Below are positions 35,247 through 47,892 of a stretch of 64,000 nt of DNA, one piece after another; position 1 is the stretch's first letter, and each line of letters opens with the position of its first letter. The translations under genes were made by a program, and so were the position numbers. This stretch comes from Diogma glabrata (Eukaryota; Arthropoda; Insecta; Diptera; Cylindrotomidae): the NCBI GenBank assembly GCA_963693315.1, contig OY856186.1, forward strand, positions 370,414,850 to 370,478,849. The letters are read 5' to 3'. Below the pieces are notes generated by a model, which worked only from the letters and a program-made list of their open reading frames with translations, was not told where the DNA came from and did no database searches.

Positions 35247-38200
35247 CTATGATTCATGTAAAAGAACTGTCGTTCAATTAAAATAATATTAGCTCTGATT
35301 GGCTAAGGGGCGGTAACAATTTTTATCTGTAGGTCAATATTTTTGATCTTATGACAAAAACACTATCTTAAAGACTGTCCATTTTTATTTGAAGATATAA
35401 AAACATTACCTAGAAAATTTTGCTTAAAATCTGCTTTCAAAGTTTCAATTTCACCTTGATGTCTGGTGCGAGTTTTAGTGAGTTCTTGATGAATTTCATT
35501 TGGAAATTTTGATTCTAAATCATTTATCCGTTGGTTTAATACGCAACATCAGCACATGATTGAAATAATTCCTCTGAATTTGCATCTTCACTCCTTCTTT
35601 GGTCTGCTTTCAAAGCCTCAATTTCATTTTGATGTCTGGTGCGAGTTTTAGCTAGTTCTTGATGAATTTGATTTTTAAATTTTGATTGTAAATCATTTAT
35701 CGGTTGGTTTAATACGCAATATCAGCACGTGATTGAAATAATTCCTCTGAATTTGCATCTTCACTCCTTCTTTGGTCTGCTTTCAAAGTCTCAATTTCAC
35801 ATTGATGTCTGGTGCGAGTTTTAGTTAGTTCTTGATGAATTTGATTTTGAAATTTTGATTGTAAATCATTTATCCGTTGGTTTAATACACAATATCAGCA
35901 CGTGATTGAATTAATTCCTCTAAATTTGCATCTTCACTCTTTCGTTGGTCTGCTTTCAAAGCCTCAATTTCACCTTGATGTCTGGTGCGAGTTTTAGTTA
36001 GTTCTTGATGAATTTGATTTTGAAATTTTGGTTGTAAATCATTTATCTGTTGGTTTAATATGCAACATCAGCACGTGATTGAAATAATTCCTCTGAATCT
36101 GCATCTTTACTCCTTCTTTGGTCTGCTTTCAAAGCCTCAATTTCATCTTGATGTCTGGTGCGAGTTTTAGTTAGTTCTTGATGAATTTGATTTTGAAATT
36201 TTGATTGTAAATCATTTATCCGTTGGTTTAATACGCAATATCAGCACGTGATTGAAATAATTCCTCTAAATTTGCATCTTCACTCTTTCTTTGGTCTGCT
36301 TTCAAAGCCTCAATTTCACCTTGATGTCTGGTGCGAGTTTTAGTTAGTTCTTGATGAATTTCATTTTGAAATTTTGATTGTAAATCATTTATCCTTTGGT
36401 TTAATATGCAACATCAGCACGTGATTGAAATAATTCCTCTGAATCTGCATCTTTACTCCTTCTTTAGTCTGCTTTCAAAGCCTCAATTTCATCTTGATGT
36501 CTGGTGCGAGTTTTAGTTAGTTCTTGATGAATTTGATTTTGAAATTTTGATTGTAAATCATTTATCCGTTGGTTTAATACACAATATCAGCACGTGATTG
36601 AATTAATTCCTCTAAATTTGCATCTTCACTCTTTCGTTGGTCTGCTTTCAAAGCCTCAATTTCACCTTGATGTCTGGTGCGAGTTTTAGTTAGTTCTTGA
36701 TGAATTTCATTTTGAAATTTTGGTTGTAAATCATTTATCTGTTGGTTTAATATGCAACATCAGCACGTGATTGAAATAATTCCTCTGAATCTGCATCTTT
36801 ACTCCTTCTTTGGTCTGCTTTCAAAGCCTCAATTTCATCTTGATGTCTGGTGCGAGTTTTAGTTAGTTCTTGATGAATTTGATTTTGAAATTTTGATTGT
36901 AAATCATTTATCCGTTGGTTTATTACGCAATATCAGCACGTGATTGAAATAATTCCTCTAAATTTGCATCTTCACTCTTTCTTTGGTCTGCTTTCAAAGC
37001 CTCAATTTCACCTTGATGTCTGGTGCGAGTTTTAGTTAGTTCTTGATGAATTTCATTTTGAAATTTTGATTGTAAATCATTTATCCTTTGGTTTAATATG
37101 CAACATCAGCACGTGATTGAAATAATTCCTCTGAATCTGCATCTTTACTCCTTCTTTAGTCTGCTTTCAAAGCCTCAATTTCATCTTGATGTCTGGTGCG
37201 AGTTTTAGTTAGTTCTTGATGAATTTCATTTTGAAATTTTGATTGTAAATCATTTATCCGTTGGTTTAATACGCAACATCAGCACGTGATTGAAATAATT
37301 CCTAGCATATTAGAAAAATTAACTTTAAAAGTACGTTTTATCGTTGATTAATTACAATTAAATTGATTCAATTAATAAACTATTGTTCATACATTTAGAT
37401 TTCAGGCTCGTCTCTACTACGTGTTCATTTTAAATATCGTTTTTAATCGTAAGAGCAAAATTTTTATTTAATTTTATTTCACTCCTATGGAGTCAATTTT
37501 ATTATTTTCTTTCATTTCATATGCAGAAAAAGAAAATTAGTACTTTTTTGTTATTCTTTTTATTTATTTTAATACTTGGATAAAATTGTCAAACCATTCA
37601 GTAAAATAATTTTTATTTTAAAAATTTTTATTTTTAATACGAAGAAAAGCATCAGATTTAAAGCAATAATTAAATGTTAAAAATTAAATTAAATTTGAAA
37701 AAAAATTTAGGCTTGCGCCAACTACAAAATTAGTTTTTTTTTTACTTAATAGAAAAAAATAAACAGCTGTCAATTTTATTCTGTTGCGCGATTGCTGCGA
37801 AACACTGTTATATTGGGTCAGTGATTAATGATATGTTTTATTTTTCGTGCAAAAGTTTACAAATTTTGCAAATTTGCAAGAGGATAAAATTCATTAAACA
37901 TGAAACCAACACAACGTTTTATCCTTCCAACAGACTGATATGTATTAATTTAAATTAAATTTTTTTTAAATTTATTGAAAAAACAAGTAAAACGAATGAA
38001 AAACAATGAATTTTATTTTACTTTTTTGTAGCATTAATTCCAAATAGCAAAATTAATTTTATTCAATTTCGAAACCAATTGGCCTGTTAGATATTTTGAA
38101 AATAAAATGACATTCAATCAAAGACATCAAACTTTATATTAATGAGACTTGAGAAACCAAAAAACAATAATAAAGTACCAATTTTTTCACAATGTAAATT

Positions 38201-39460
38201 CAATTCAATTATATTTTAGGGACAAGCGCATTAGTTTAAATTTATTGTTTTTTTATAAAATCAGAGCGAAAATGTTTTTGTTCATTCTTTTATAAACTAC
38301 AATCAAATTATATATAAAATGCAATAAAAAAATTTATAACAAAATAAAATGCAATCAAATAAATTCTTTTATTGTGTTCCGCAGCATACACGCTGCAGAA
38401 TAAAATTAACAGCTGTTCATTTTATTCTACTAAGACTAATAACGCACACAATTATGGTTATGAAAGAGTCAAAATCAGCCTATATTGTTGCCAGCAGGAC
38501 AAAACAATTTGATTGAATTGAACTCTGAATTAAATTTTTTTGATTGTATTTTGTAAATAATTTGTTTTTTTTACAAAAAAAATCAACAAAAACATTTTTG
38601 CTCTGATATAAAAAACAATAAATTCAAACTAATTCGCATGCTCCTCTCTCGAATAATGAAAACGGCAAAGGCTACTATTACTATATTGAATTATATATTC
38701 ATTGTGAAAAGAATCAGTATTTTTGATGATTGTTTTTTGGTTTCTCAAATCTCAATTCTTATTTACACTAGTAGTTAGTACTTTGACATCTTTCTTTGTA
38801 GGTCATTTTATTTTCAAAATACCAAACAGTTAAATAGGTGTAGAAATTGTATAAAATTTATTTAATTGTTTGGAATTAACGTTACGAACAATAAAATAAA
38901 ATTTCATAGTTTTAAAAAATCGTTTTACTTGTTTTATCAAAATATTTCAATAATTTTAAAATAATTCAACAAACAACTGCAGTATAGCATACCCAAAAAA
39001 TTTCAGAATTTCCATATTTTTCGCAGTCATCTGAAACGATTTTACACCCATCAACTTTAGCAATATTATTGAACCCACTAACGTTTATTCAACCGTCTTA
39101 CTCTTAAAGAAGGATATTTTTTTTCCACTCCTGTCGAAATGTTATATTTTTTACCTTATTCGCTCTGAAAGAACGGAGTAAATTAGTGATAAAATTTTTT
39201 TTTATAATTTTATTGTGATTAACGCTTTAATATTATTTTTATTTTTAATAAACAAATTAATTTAATTGTTATTAATTATCAATAAATCTTACTTTTAAAA
39301 TTAATTTTTCTAATATGCAAGTGAAAAGTAAAATTTTCTGTTTTAATGTTTTTATGTCTTAAAAAAAATAGAGCAATCTTTAAGATACTATTTTTGTCAT
39401 ACGATCAATCAGAGCGAATATAATTTTATCTGAATGACAATTCTTTTACATGAATTATAG
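35247..39460. mobile_element. Large foldback element carrying a satellite array
   Basis: The outer arms pair at 35247-35430 and 39240-39460. The left outer arm has CTATGATTCATGTAAAAGAA and the right has its inverse near 39441-39460. The left arm resumes after the array with TATTAGAAAAATTAACTTT (37304-37400), matched by inverted sequence at 39270-39325. Further inner arms at about 37950-38285 and 38575-38940 are also inverted copies around a centre near 38437. The arms are diverged and unequal in length. No transposase is encoded. Related arms occur at 40290-41155. Confidence 0.65.
35431..37303 (-). repeat. 173-bp tandem array, 10.8 copies, from a coiled-coil coding unit
   Basis: GTCTGGTGCGAG recurs at 35462, 35634, 35807, 35980, 36153, 36326, 36499, 36672, 36845, 37018 and 37191, a period of 173 (first step 172). 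On the minus strand each unit reads as heptad-like peptide: NQRINDLQSKFQNQIHQEL, then TKTRTRHQGEIEALKAD, then QRRSEDANSEELFQSRADI. The only break is a stop at the same site in every unit (AY then TAA). One added base there would make a 58-codon open repeat. Units three to six and seven to ten have the same ABCD order of variants, giving a 692-bp higher-order repeat. The source gene was not recognised. Confidence 0.9.
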
Positions 39461-40185
39461 GTCAAACCCATTTTCAGAGGAAATTTTAAACGTTTATCAT
39501 AAACCATAATCCAATCCAACTAACAATTTGACTCCTATTTCAAATATAATTATAACTGAGCACAAAACACACTGTTTGTCAAACAATTGAATTTATGTTG
39601 GATATTAAAGTTAAATAAGATAAGTGGTCTAAGATCAATGTACGCAATTAAAAATATAATTATCGAATCAAGAACTTCTTTCGTTTTTTAAATCAGTTAA
39701 AATATTTAAATAAAAAGCAAATAGTTAACTGATGCTAATACATTCAATGATTTATAATATAAAAAAAATATTTTCCTAACTTTAATTTACGCATTCGATT
39801 GTTTTTTGTTTTTAATAAAAAATATTGCGGTATTACAATAGTGAATAGGTTGAGACCTGGGTGAAAATAAATGAAACATAGAATAAAATAAGATAATTTT
39901 GGCGTATTTTAGGCTAAAAAGTTGAATGGTGAATGAGTCGAAAAACAGCCTAGCAGAGCCTAACTGTTGGTGGGCTGTGTTGATGACGTTGTGTATAATA
40001 TTTATATACTTATATTGTTTTGTATATTGCTAGCTGATGCGCTAGAGGTACGGTTGAATAAACATTGGTGGATTCAATAATATTCCTAAAGTTGATGGGT
40101 AAAATCGTTTCAGATGACTGCGAAAAAATATGTAAATTCTGAAATTTTTTTCGTTATGCTACTGCAGTTGTTTGTTGTTTTGTTG
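38963..40185. repeat. Long inverted-repeat pair overlapping the foldback
   Basis: The arms at 38963-39096 and 40051-40185 are inverted copies. Shared blocks include AACAACTGCAGTA, CGCAGTCATCTGAAACGATT and CATCAACTTTAG with their inverses. The 950-bp loop contains the right outer arm of the 35247-39460 foldback, so the two structures are interleaved and not simply nested. This may be an independent foldback or a rearranged part of the same one. Confidence 0.75.
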
Positions 40186-40289
40186 AAACTAGTGATTAAA
40201 AGTTTTAATTATTAAAAAATTTAAAATATATTTATTATTGCTTCGAAATTTGTTTTAATTTAAATAAATTCAATAACTTATATAAATGA

Positions 40290-41155
40290 ATTATTGTTAT
40301 TAGAATCTACAAAACAAACTTTTTTGTTTATATTTTTTATAATGCGTATCGAGTGTAAACACTCATTTTCGGACTACAAAAATATATTCAAGTATGTTTT
40401 AATATATTATTGTAATTCGAAAATAAGGGCGATGATACATGTAAAAGAAATATCTTTCAGACATAAAAAATTTCGCATTTAATTGGTTGAGGGGCGGTAA
40501 CATTTTTTAAATATCAAAAAAATATTTTTGACTGAAAGACAGAAAAAATATCTGTAGGATATAAAAACATAACCTAAAAAGATATTTTTTGCTTGACAGT
40601 TAAAACTGGTTAACTGCAAAATTGATTTTAAAAGTAAGTTTTACCAATATAATTAATTACAATCAACTTAACTTGATGATTTAGCTACAATTAAAATAAT
40701 TTGTTTACTTATTCATGTAGATTTAGATTAGGCGATAATCGCAACCAAAAAATAAAAATTTGGTCCAATGTGAAAATGCCTACATCTATATGAATAAGTA
40801 CAAATTATTTTAATTGTAATTAAATAATCAAATTAAGTTAATTGTAATTGATTATTGGTAAAACTTACTTTTAAAATCAATTTTTCAGTTAATCAGTTTT
40901 AACTGTCAAGCAAAAAATATCTTTTTAGGTTATGTTTTTATATCTTACAGATATTTTTTCTGTCTTTCAGTCAAAAATATTTTTCTAAAATTTAAAAAAT
41001 GTTACCGCTCCTCAACCAATTAAATGCGAAATTTTTTATGTCTGAAAGATATTTCTTTTACATGTATCATCGCCCTAAGTGTTTACACACGAAACACGTT
41101 ATAAAAAATATATACAAAAAAGTTTGTTTTGTAGATTCTAATAACAATAATGCAT
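40290..41155. mobile_element. 866-bp foldback element, arms about 400 bp
   Basis: The left end has TTGTTATTAGAATCTACAAA and the right end its inverse. The arms pair through GGGCGATGATACATGTAAAA and AACCTAAAAAGATATTTTTT. The loop is short (about 40735-40790). The left arm has about 65 extra bases at 40362-40428 that start ATTTTCG and end CGAAAAT, perhaps a tiny insertion. The arms share the motif around CATGTAAAAGAA and GGGGCGGTAACA with the 35247 foldback, so both belong to one family. Non-coding. Confidence 0.88.
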
Positions 41156-42785
41156 TAATATAAATTATTGATTTTATTTTTATTATTCTTAAAATCTACA
41201 ATTTAAAGAAATTACCAATCAATACTTCAAATTTTATTACCTTTTTGTTTGTTAAATCAACTTCAAAATAACGTCATTATGCTGTGCTAAAATTTCTTAT
41301 TATTCTGTTAATGCAATCGGTATACTCGTAAAATATGATTTTAGTTGCACTTGTTCTTTTTAAAATTTTATTTTGAATAGTTAAGTTTGATAAAATAGAT
41401 ATTGACAGATTTAAGATATTTAGTTAGTGTGTATGAGCGATAAAAACCTTTGGTGAAACCTTGTTTGATTTTTAAGCTAAATTCAAAGTCAAAGTCTTCG
41501 TCTAAGTTTTTTAAGTTTAAGTCAAAATCAAATTTAAAGTCAAAGTATATAATCTTTAAGTTTTGCCCCAATAACCTTATAGATTTTATTTTTAATTTCT
41601 TTTTTAATGTTGTGTAATAGGCTTTCCAATATGTGTTTACAACAGTCAGGAACACATAGGTTGACATAGGAAATAAAAATAAAATAAGTCACAAAAACTG
41701 TGGTTGGGATAAAATTAATTAAAATGTTTAATCAATACTTTCCCGTTCAAATCAAATTAAAAACAAAACTCCATTTAATTTTTTTTAGACTTAGCAATTA
41801 AATTAAAAATAAACATGCGACAGCCAAAATTCTTAGAAAACGTTATAAAAAAATCGTCTATAAAAGCTAAGTATAGCAACCAAAAACTTAAAATGATTAA
41901 CAGCTTTGCAGGTAAATGACTTCAGCCAACTTTTTTTGTATATAAGTGTGTTAAAACTGAAAATAAAATTTAAATTCTTAAATTATATAACATAATATAT
42001 AATATATATCCGCCTTACGTATTTCTGTCTGACGTCGATTGTTGAACCAAAATTGTTGTTAATGAAAAACGTGTACGAAGTTCACGTGCGTTTGTCATTT
42101 TATATTCACGAGTAAAAGTTTCATGCAACAACTCCATTTTTGTTCTATTTTTGAAAGACAAAATAAATTATTTTGAAATATCTCTAGGACTTTTTAGGTT
42201 TTAGTTAGAAATGCAATGTAATCAATATTTGCCACGTGAGAAAACAATTATGAAGTTAATTCTGACGTGTACTATAAATAATATGTTATGATTTTAAAAA
42301 TGGGCAGTCAGAAAATGGAATTTTTATAATTGCATGAATTTCGGTGGAATTAACATCGATCAGATTTCGGTCATCGAAATCGCTGAAATTTTCGTGGTCA
42401 TTGAGTTTTTCCGTCTCACCATATAAAGTTATACGAGGGTTGATATCTTCAACTAAACAATAACAAGAAATCAAAAAACAATACTTCATGACTAAGACTG
42501 TTAATAGAGTTCATCCGCCGCCCCGTAACATATCACCTTCGCAAGAGATATCTCACTGTTTTAACGGTAAGTGATATCTCACGTTTATTTGTATATCAAT
42601 AGTAGGAACTAGCGTTTGCGGGGTTGTCACACTCGTAGGTAGATAAAAAATCTACAAATCAACAAAAACTGATCTTGGACCTGGGAAGGCCTGGACCTAA
42701 GGATCCCCCCTAGTGTGCGCCTATTGATTTCGATGATTATAATAATTCACCTGACATCATGTTTTTTTATAGAGAAAACGAACTA
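41156..42785. other. AT-rich non-coding stretch
   Basis: 41470-41560 is a degenerate AAAGTCAAAGTC-type simple repeat, which produces a Phe/Asp/Lys-rich false ORF. A 67-codon minus-strand ORF at 42286-42489 has mixed composition but no known motif, so I do not call it. Confidence 0.5.
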
Positions 42786-43014
42786 CACCGAAAAAAATAA
42801 TTTGGAATATTCTACAAAACGGATTCAACCAAATTAAATTTGTAGTGTCAACTAAAATTTAGTAGAATTGACCATACGGATTAGTAGATTTGAACGTTTG
42901 ACAAAGCATTGTCAAATGCTAAAAACGTATTGATTGTACTAAATTTTAGTTGATTGTACAAAATAAATTTGGTTGAGTCCGTTTTGTAGAATATACCAAA
43001 TTATTTTTTTCAGT
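42786..43014. mobile_element. CACTG-ended MITE, copy 2
   Basis: The left end reads CACCGAAAAAAATAATTTGG, and the inverted right end ACTGAAAAAAATAATTTGGT. The terminal repeats extend about 50 bp, through ATTCTACAAAACGGA, and enclose a smaller palindrome. The same family is at 33807-34002. It lies directly beside the LINE fragment that starts near 43090. Confidence 0.8.
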
Positions 43015-43089
43015 TTACGTCAAAATTACTGCATCTGAATAGCCCTGTGAGGTACATCAATTATTATAAAACGTTCAATCAAGTAAATA

Positions 43090-43320
43090 ATGCTGATACT
43101 GTATATAAAACTAAAAAGTGCTACGAAATTTTTCCTTCACTCCCCCGCTGTGAAAAAAAAATTCCTTCAAAATTTTCTTTCCAACCGACACATGGCGGTC
43201 TCCTTAGACGGATTTTCTTCAGGGTCTAAACTAACTAACGCTGGTGTACCTCAAGGCTCAGTATTGTCCTCAATCCTATTTTTGATTGATGCTGTGCTGC
43301 GCGTATATCTTCAAATCCTC
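43090..43320 (+). pseudogene. LINE reverse transcriptase fragment, first piece
   Basis: The frame gives KKFLQNFLSNRHMAVSLDGF and then NAGVPQGSVLSSILFLI, the conserved RT block before the catalytic AspAsp box. Expected downstream RT sequence is missing here and resumes at about 43980 with SFADDSTLH. The piece thus ends at an insertion or rearrangement. Confidence 0.8.
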
Positions 43321-43979
43321 CCCTATGTTGTGTGTGTAAGACATTTGTTAGTTGATGAAAATCTGTCTGCGTAATTATTTTTATTAACTCGATGATGATT
43401 CGATGGTGGTTAAATCAACCACAGGAGAAAGAATATTTGTATCTTATTTATATTTTATATTTCCCGTCCAAATATGTCCGTGGTCTAGAACTGTCACAGT
43501 ATCCCAAAGTACGTTTGACGAGCGTCAATTTGTATCAGTGGATGCTTGACCGTTTTGAAGAAAGTCAATTGAGGTCGTCGAAAATCAGAGTGAAAATAAG
43601 AAATATTATTAAGCTCAAAACTGATTCTACCATTTATTGTTTAATATCATTCCTTTTATACATTTTTTTCAATTACAATTTTAATATACATAATCCCTTC
43701 TCAAATCAATCATTATTTTTTAATTGTTTCCTCACAATTAACAAAAATGCAAGTAATCAAAAATATGCATTTAAATTTAATGTTTTGAAATTTGAAGAAA
43801 AAAGTTTATTATTATTTTCTTTTATCGTAAACATATGAAATGATGTTTACGTTTTTCTTTATAATTGTTTTGATGAAACATAATTTTGCCATTGGGGATT
43901 CCTTATGAATTATTTATATTGAATTAATTCTGGGTTATCTAGTGAGAAGATGTAGTAGTATCTCTACAATATCAACGAA
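43321..43979. other. Insert of about 650 bp between two LINE RT pieces
   Basis: AT-rich sequence lies where the LINE RT should run straight from GVPQGS to FADD. An open frame at 43392-43838 shows no known motif and has a biased Phe/Ile/Asn composition. No terminal repeats were found. Confidence 0.45.
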
Positions 43980-45290
43980 TTGTTGAAAATCACCTGCAAC
44001 CAAATAAATAGTTTTGCAGATGATAGTACTCTGCACAAGTTGTTCGAGCCCCTTCCTTCAAAAGGTAAAATACACGAACGAATTAATCCCGCCCGGAGAG
44101 ACGCTGCCATTAACGTAAATAAAGACCTAAAAAAAGTCGCTGATTGGGGTGATCAAAACCAGTCAATTTCAACTTTACCAAAACACAGCTATTGATTGTT
44201 TCCAGATTAAAGAGCGAGTTCCCCAAGATATTTTATTCAGTATGTGTGATGAACCAATAGGTGAATGAAAAAGCATTCGTTAATTGGGTATCACAGTTTC
44301 AAAAGACCAACTCTGGAGCGCGTCTAAAAAACTCGGCCTCCTAAATAGATGCCAAAAAATGTTCACTCCATACCAATTGCTGCGTGTTTCTAAGTCCTAT
44401 ATTCGTCCCTGTATGGAGTTGTAATATCACGTCGGGTCACCACTGCAATAATTTGCTTTTTTAATTCTGTATTGTAGAAGTTTGCAACACATGTCACTTC
44501 ACAAATTATTAATTTGATTAAATTTTCCAGAGTTTATATTTTTTTTAATTTAATTTTTTATATCTAATATTTCACAATTTTTATAATTTAATAACCAAAA
44601 TTTTATAAAAATTAATTTTAACAATTATAGAAAAAAAATAAGTAAATTATTTTTATATTTTTGAGATACAAATCAGATAGCTTGGATTGCATTTATTTAA
44701 ATATGTGCGACTGTTCGCGAGCGAAGTGATTTGTAAAAGAAAGAAGAAAAAAGTAATCGTTTTGACAATTTTATATCGATCATGTTCAAATGCGTGTGTG
44801 TGTGTTTATTGTCAGATTCTTGTTTAGGGTTGCCCACCATATTGAAATCACTACAGAGTACTGTTGTCAAGTTTGGGTGCTGCTTCTGTTTCCATCTTGG
44901 CCCCCTTGGACTCTGTTCAAAAGCGAGCTATACGAATTGTGGGTGATCGAGCTTTGACATCAAAACTTGATTCCTTACAACATCGTAGAAACTATTTCTG
45001 GCCTCGTTGTTTTTTACAATATCGTCACCAGCAGTGCTCAGATGAATCCAGCGGCATCATGCCTCAAACTTATTCTTACCCCCGTTCCACTCGGCAATCG
45101 TCTACCCGCAACCAGTGAAACGGTCGAGATCCCGCACTATCGTTCTGGAAGATCGCAGAAAGACTTCTTTGTCCGAACTGCATACAAATGGAATAGTTTG
45201 CCGGAATGCTGAGTCTCAGGTGGCGTCAACCCGCAGATGCTTAAAAAAAGCGTTCATCAACACCTTAGAACGCCAGTTGTTGTGGGAACT
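43980..45290 (+). pseudogene. LINE reverse transcriptase, second part, interrupted
   Basis: It starts at the catalytic box SFADDSTLH and continues to AINVNKDLKKVADWGDQNQ, then with shifts to FSVCDEPIG and YIRPCMEY (near 44400). AT-rich sequence intervenes at about 44450-44830. The LINE resumes with LAPLDSVQKRAIRIVGD, LDSLQHRRN and, in another frame, SAQMNPAASC, ending near KWNSLPEC (about 45210). These blocks are the RT and C-terminal thumb of a CR1/Jockey-like LINE without RNase H. Multiple frameshifts and the insert make it inactive. Confidence 0.8.
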
Positions 45291-45309
45291 AGGTCTTAAA
45301 AGGAATTTA

Positions 45310-45436
45310 TGTGTTGTAGTGACACATATTCTAAACCCTATACACAACACTTTTTTATTTACAAAAAAAAATTTTGTTTTTTTTTTAATAAAAAGTGTTG
45401 TGTTATAGGGTTTACAATATGTGTCACAACAACACA
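45310..45436. mobile_element. Small foldback element (127 bp)
   Basis: The arms are inverted copies with TGACACATATT, AAACCCTATA and ACAACACTTTTTTATT on the left and their inverses on the right, around a short A/T loop. One arm-like relative lies at 20478-20535. Non-coding. Confidence 0.75.
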
Positions 45437-46335
45437 TATGTATATCAATTTTTGAGTTTTTTTAATCCTCGCTAGACATTATAAAAATGACTTAACATCC
45501 CATGATTTTCTCTATTTACTTCATGCAATAATTCATTTGTTTGTTCTAAATTTATGATTATTTTACGGGCGGCAAGTAGGAAAATACACTTATGTTTTAT
45601 ATAGAAACAAGATTTTATTATAAACGGGCGTTAAGTTTAACTTTCAGCCACGATAACTAGGATGTATAATGTGTTTTACGATTCGTTTGTGCGTAAAATA
45701 AATATTTGTTGTTTTTACGTTGCTGTGTAAATAAATTCTCCTAAATTTTGTAGCGTATGACAAATACAAACGGTTTAAAATAATTTGATAGTTTTAGAAA
45801 TCTTTATGAACATTTACTAACTAAAATGTTTGCTATAAACATTTGAAGGGTACAGGGGAAAACAACGTAAGTCCATTTTTTTCGAAATCGAGTTAATCTA
45901 TTGAAGAAATAAAAAAGCTTTCAGTTGGTATATTCAATTTTGATGAATACCAAACCTAACCCATATAAATCAATTGAAAAGACTTCGCAACATTTTTGTA
46001 TACCCAATTTACAGGGAAAACCAACTTAATTCACCATTTTGTACCAGCAAACGCCTCTGGCGGCACCGGTTCAAAACACTTTTATGAAACATGTCCATTC
46101 ATTGTTTAATCCGAATTCACAAATTTTTTTGCATTTTAAAGACTTCAAACACAAAACTTCAATTTTCTCAAAATTGATTTTATGGACTTACGTTGGTTTT
46201 TCACCTGTACCCTTCATTTTTAACAAATGTAAAAATCTTTTTTATTCGCCTACATGTTAAAGTGGTACTTTATTACTGTGATTTGCGGCGTAAGTGTCAC
46301 TTTTAACTATATATTTTTTGAGGTCATAGTTACGT
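45437..46335. other. Non-coding stretch before the assembly gap
   Basis: AT-rich, with no recognised gene or repeat boundary. Confidence 0.5.
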
Positions 46336-46535
46336 NNNNNNNNNNNNNNNNNNNNNNNNNNNNNNNNNNNNNNNNNNNNNNNNNNNNNNNNNNNNNNNNN
46401 NNNNNNNNNNNNNNNNNNNNNNNNNNNNNNNNNNNNNNNNNNNNNNNNNNNNNNNNNNNNNNNNNNNNNNNNNNNNNNNNNNNNNNNNNNNNNNNNNNNN
46501 NNNNNNNNNNNNNNNNNNNNNNNNNNNNNNNNNNN
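46336..46535. other. Assembly gap of 200 N
   Basis: Exactly 200 undetermined bases, probably a placeholder rather than a measured length. The (TA)n tract begins immediately after it, which likely explains the assembly break. Confidence 0.99.
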
Positions 46536-47235
<700 letters not shown>

Positions 47236-47863
47236 TGTAATAAACTTCGTCCAGAATGGGTTAATTTAATTTAATCATAAATAACCAATACGTTCCGCCT
47301 AAATGTTTTCTACATTCTATGGCAAAGATGAATTAAAAGTTAACTCCCTTTAACAAATACATTTTGCATAAATTAAATTTGAGTTCGCTAATACAAATGC
47401 AAGTATGAATGAAAATAGGTGGGGCCTATTCAAGAGGTACGGACTACCTAATATTGATTTCTAGTGGATTATAGAAGTTTCGATTTATTTATTTTTCGAT
47501 ATAAATAAGCGAATAAAATATCAGATAGTCAGTTTTAATTTTGCAATTAAAAGTGTTTATAAATATTCGCAAGTTTAAGGAATAATCGGTGGTACTTGAG
47601 CCTGGGTACTAATAGTGAAAGAATTTGAACCTAGTGGAATAGTAAGTACAGATTTTACGATTCCGACTCTCATTGATTCAAATTGTGGAAAGCGGTGAAA
47701 TTTATGGTACATAAATTGGAGACCATAGAATTTATTGTAATTAAAATCGGAAGTTGCTGTAATTGGTTGATAAATAAAGTTTAAGATTTTGTTAACTAAA
47801 GATCTGTCTTTTTACTGTCGTATTTACTCAATAATCGAAAAGAACCAACGAAGAGTCGTTACA
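47236..47863 (+). repeat. Element A 5' LTR
   Basis: It begins TGTAATAAACTTCG and ends GTCGTTACA, 628 bp. The same sequence begins again at 63455. Confidence 0.92.
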
Positions 47864-47864
47864 G

Positions 47865-47882
47865 TGGTGTCAGAAGTGGGAT
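47865..47882 (+). promoter_or_regulatory. Element A primer-binding site (tRNA-Leu type)
   Basis: TGGTGTCAGAAGTGGGAT begins one base after the LTR. It is complementary to the usual eukaryotic tRNA-Leu 3' end (CCCACTTCTGACACCA). Confidence 0.8.
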
Positions 47883-47892
47883 TATTGAAACA

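Noticed and set aside
35431..37303. CRISPR-like array of regular repeats
   Set aside because: The units are contiguous 173-bp tandem copies with no unique spacers, in an animal-type genome; this is a satellite.
41368..41667. Minus-strand ORF rich in Phe, Asp, Lys
   Set aside because: It comes from a degenerate AAAGTCAAAGTC simple repeat.
42286..42489. 67-codon minus-strand ORF as a possible exon
   Set aside because: Composition is plausible but there is no known motif and no supported splice context.
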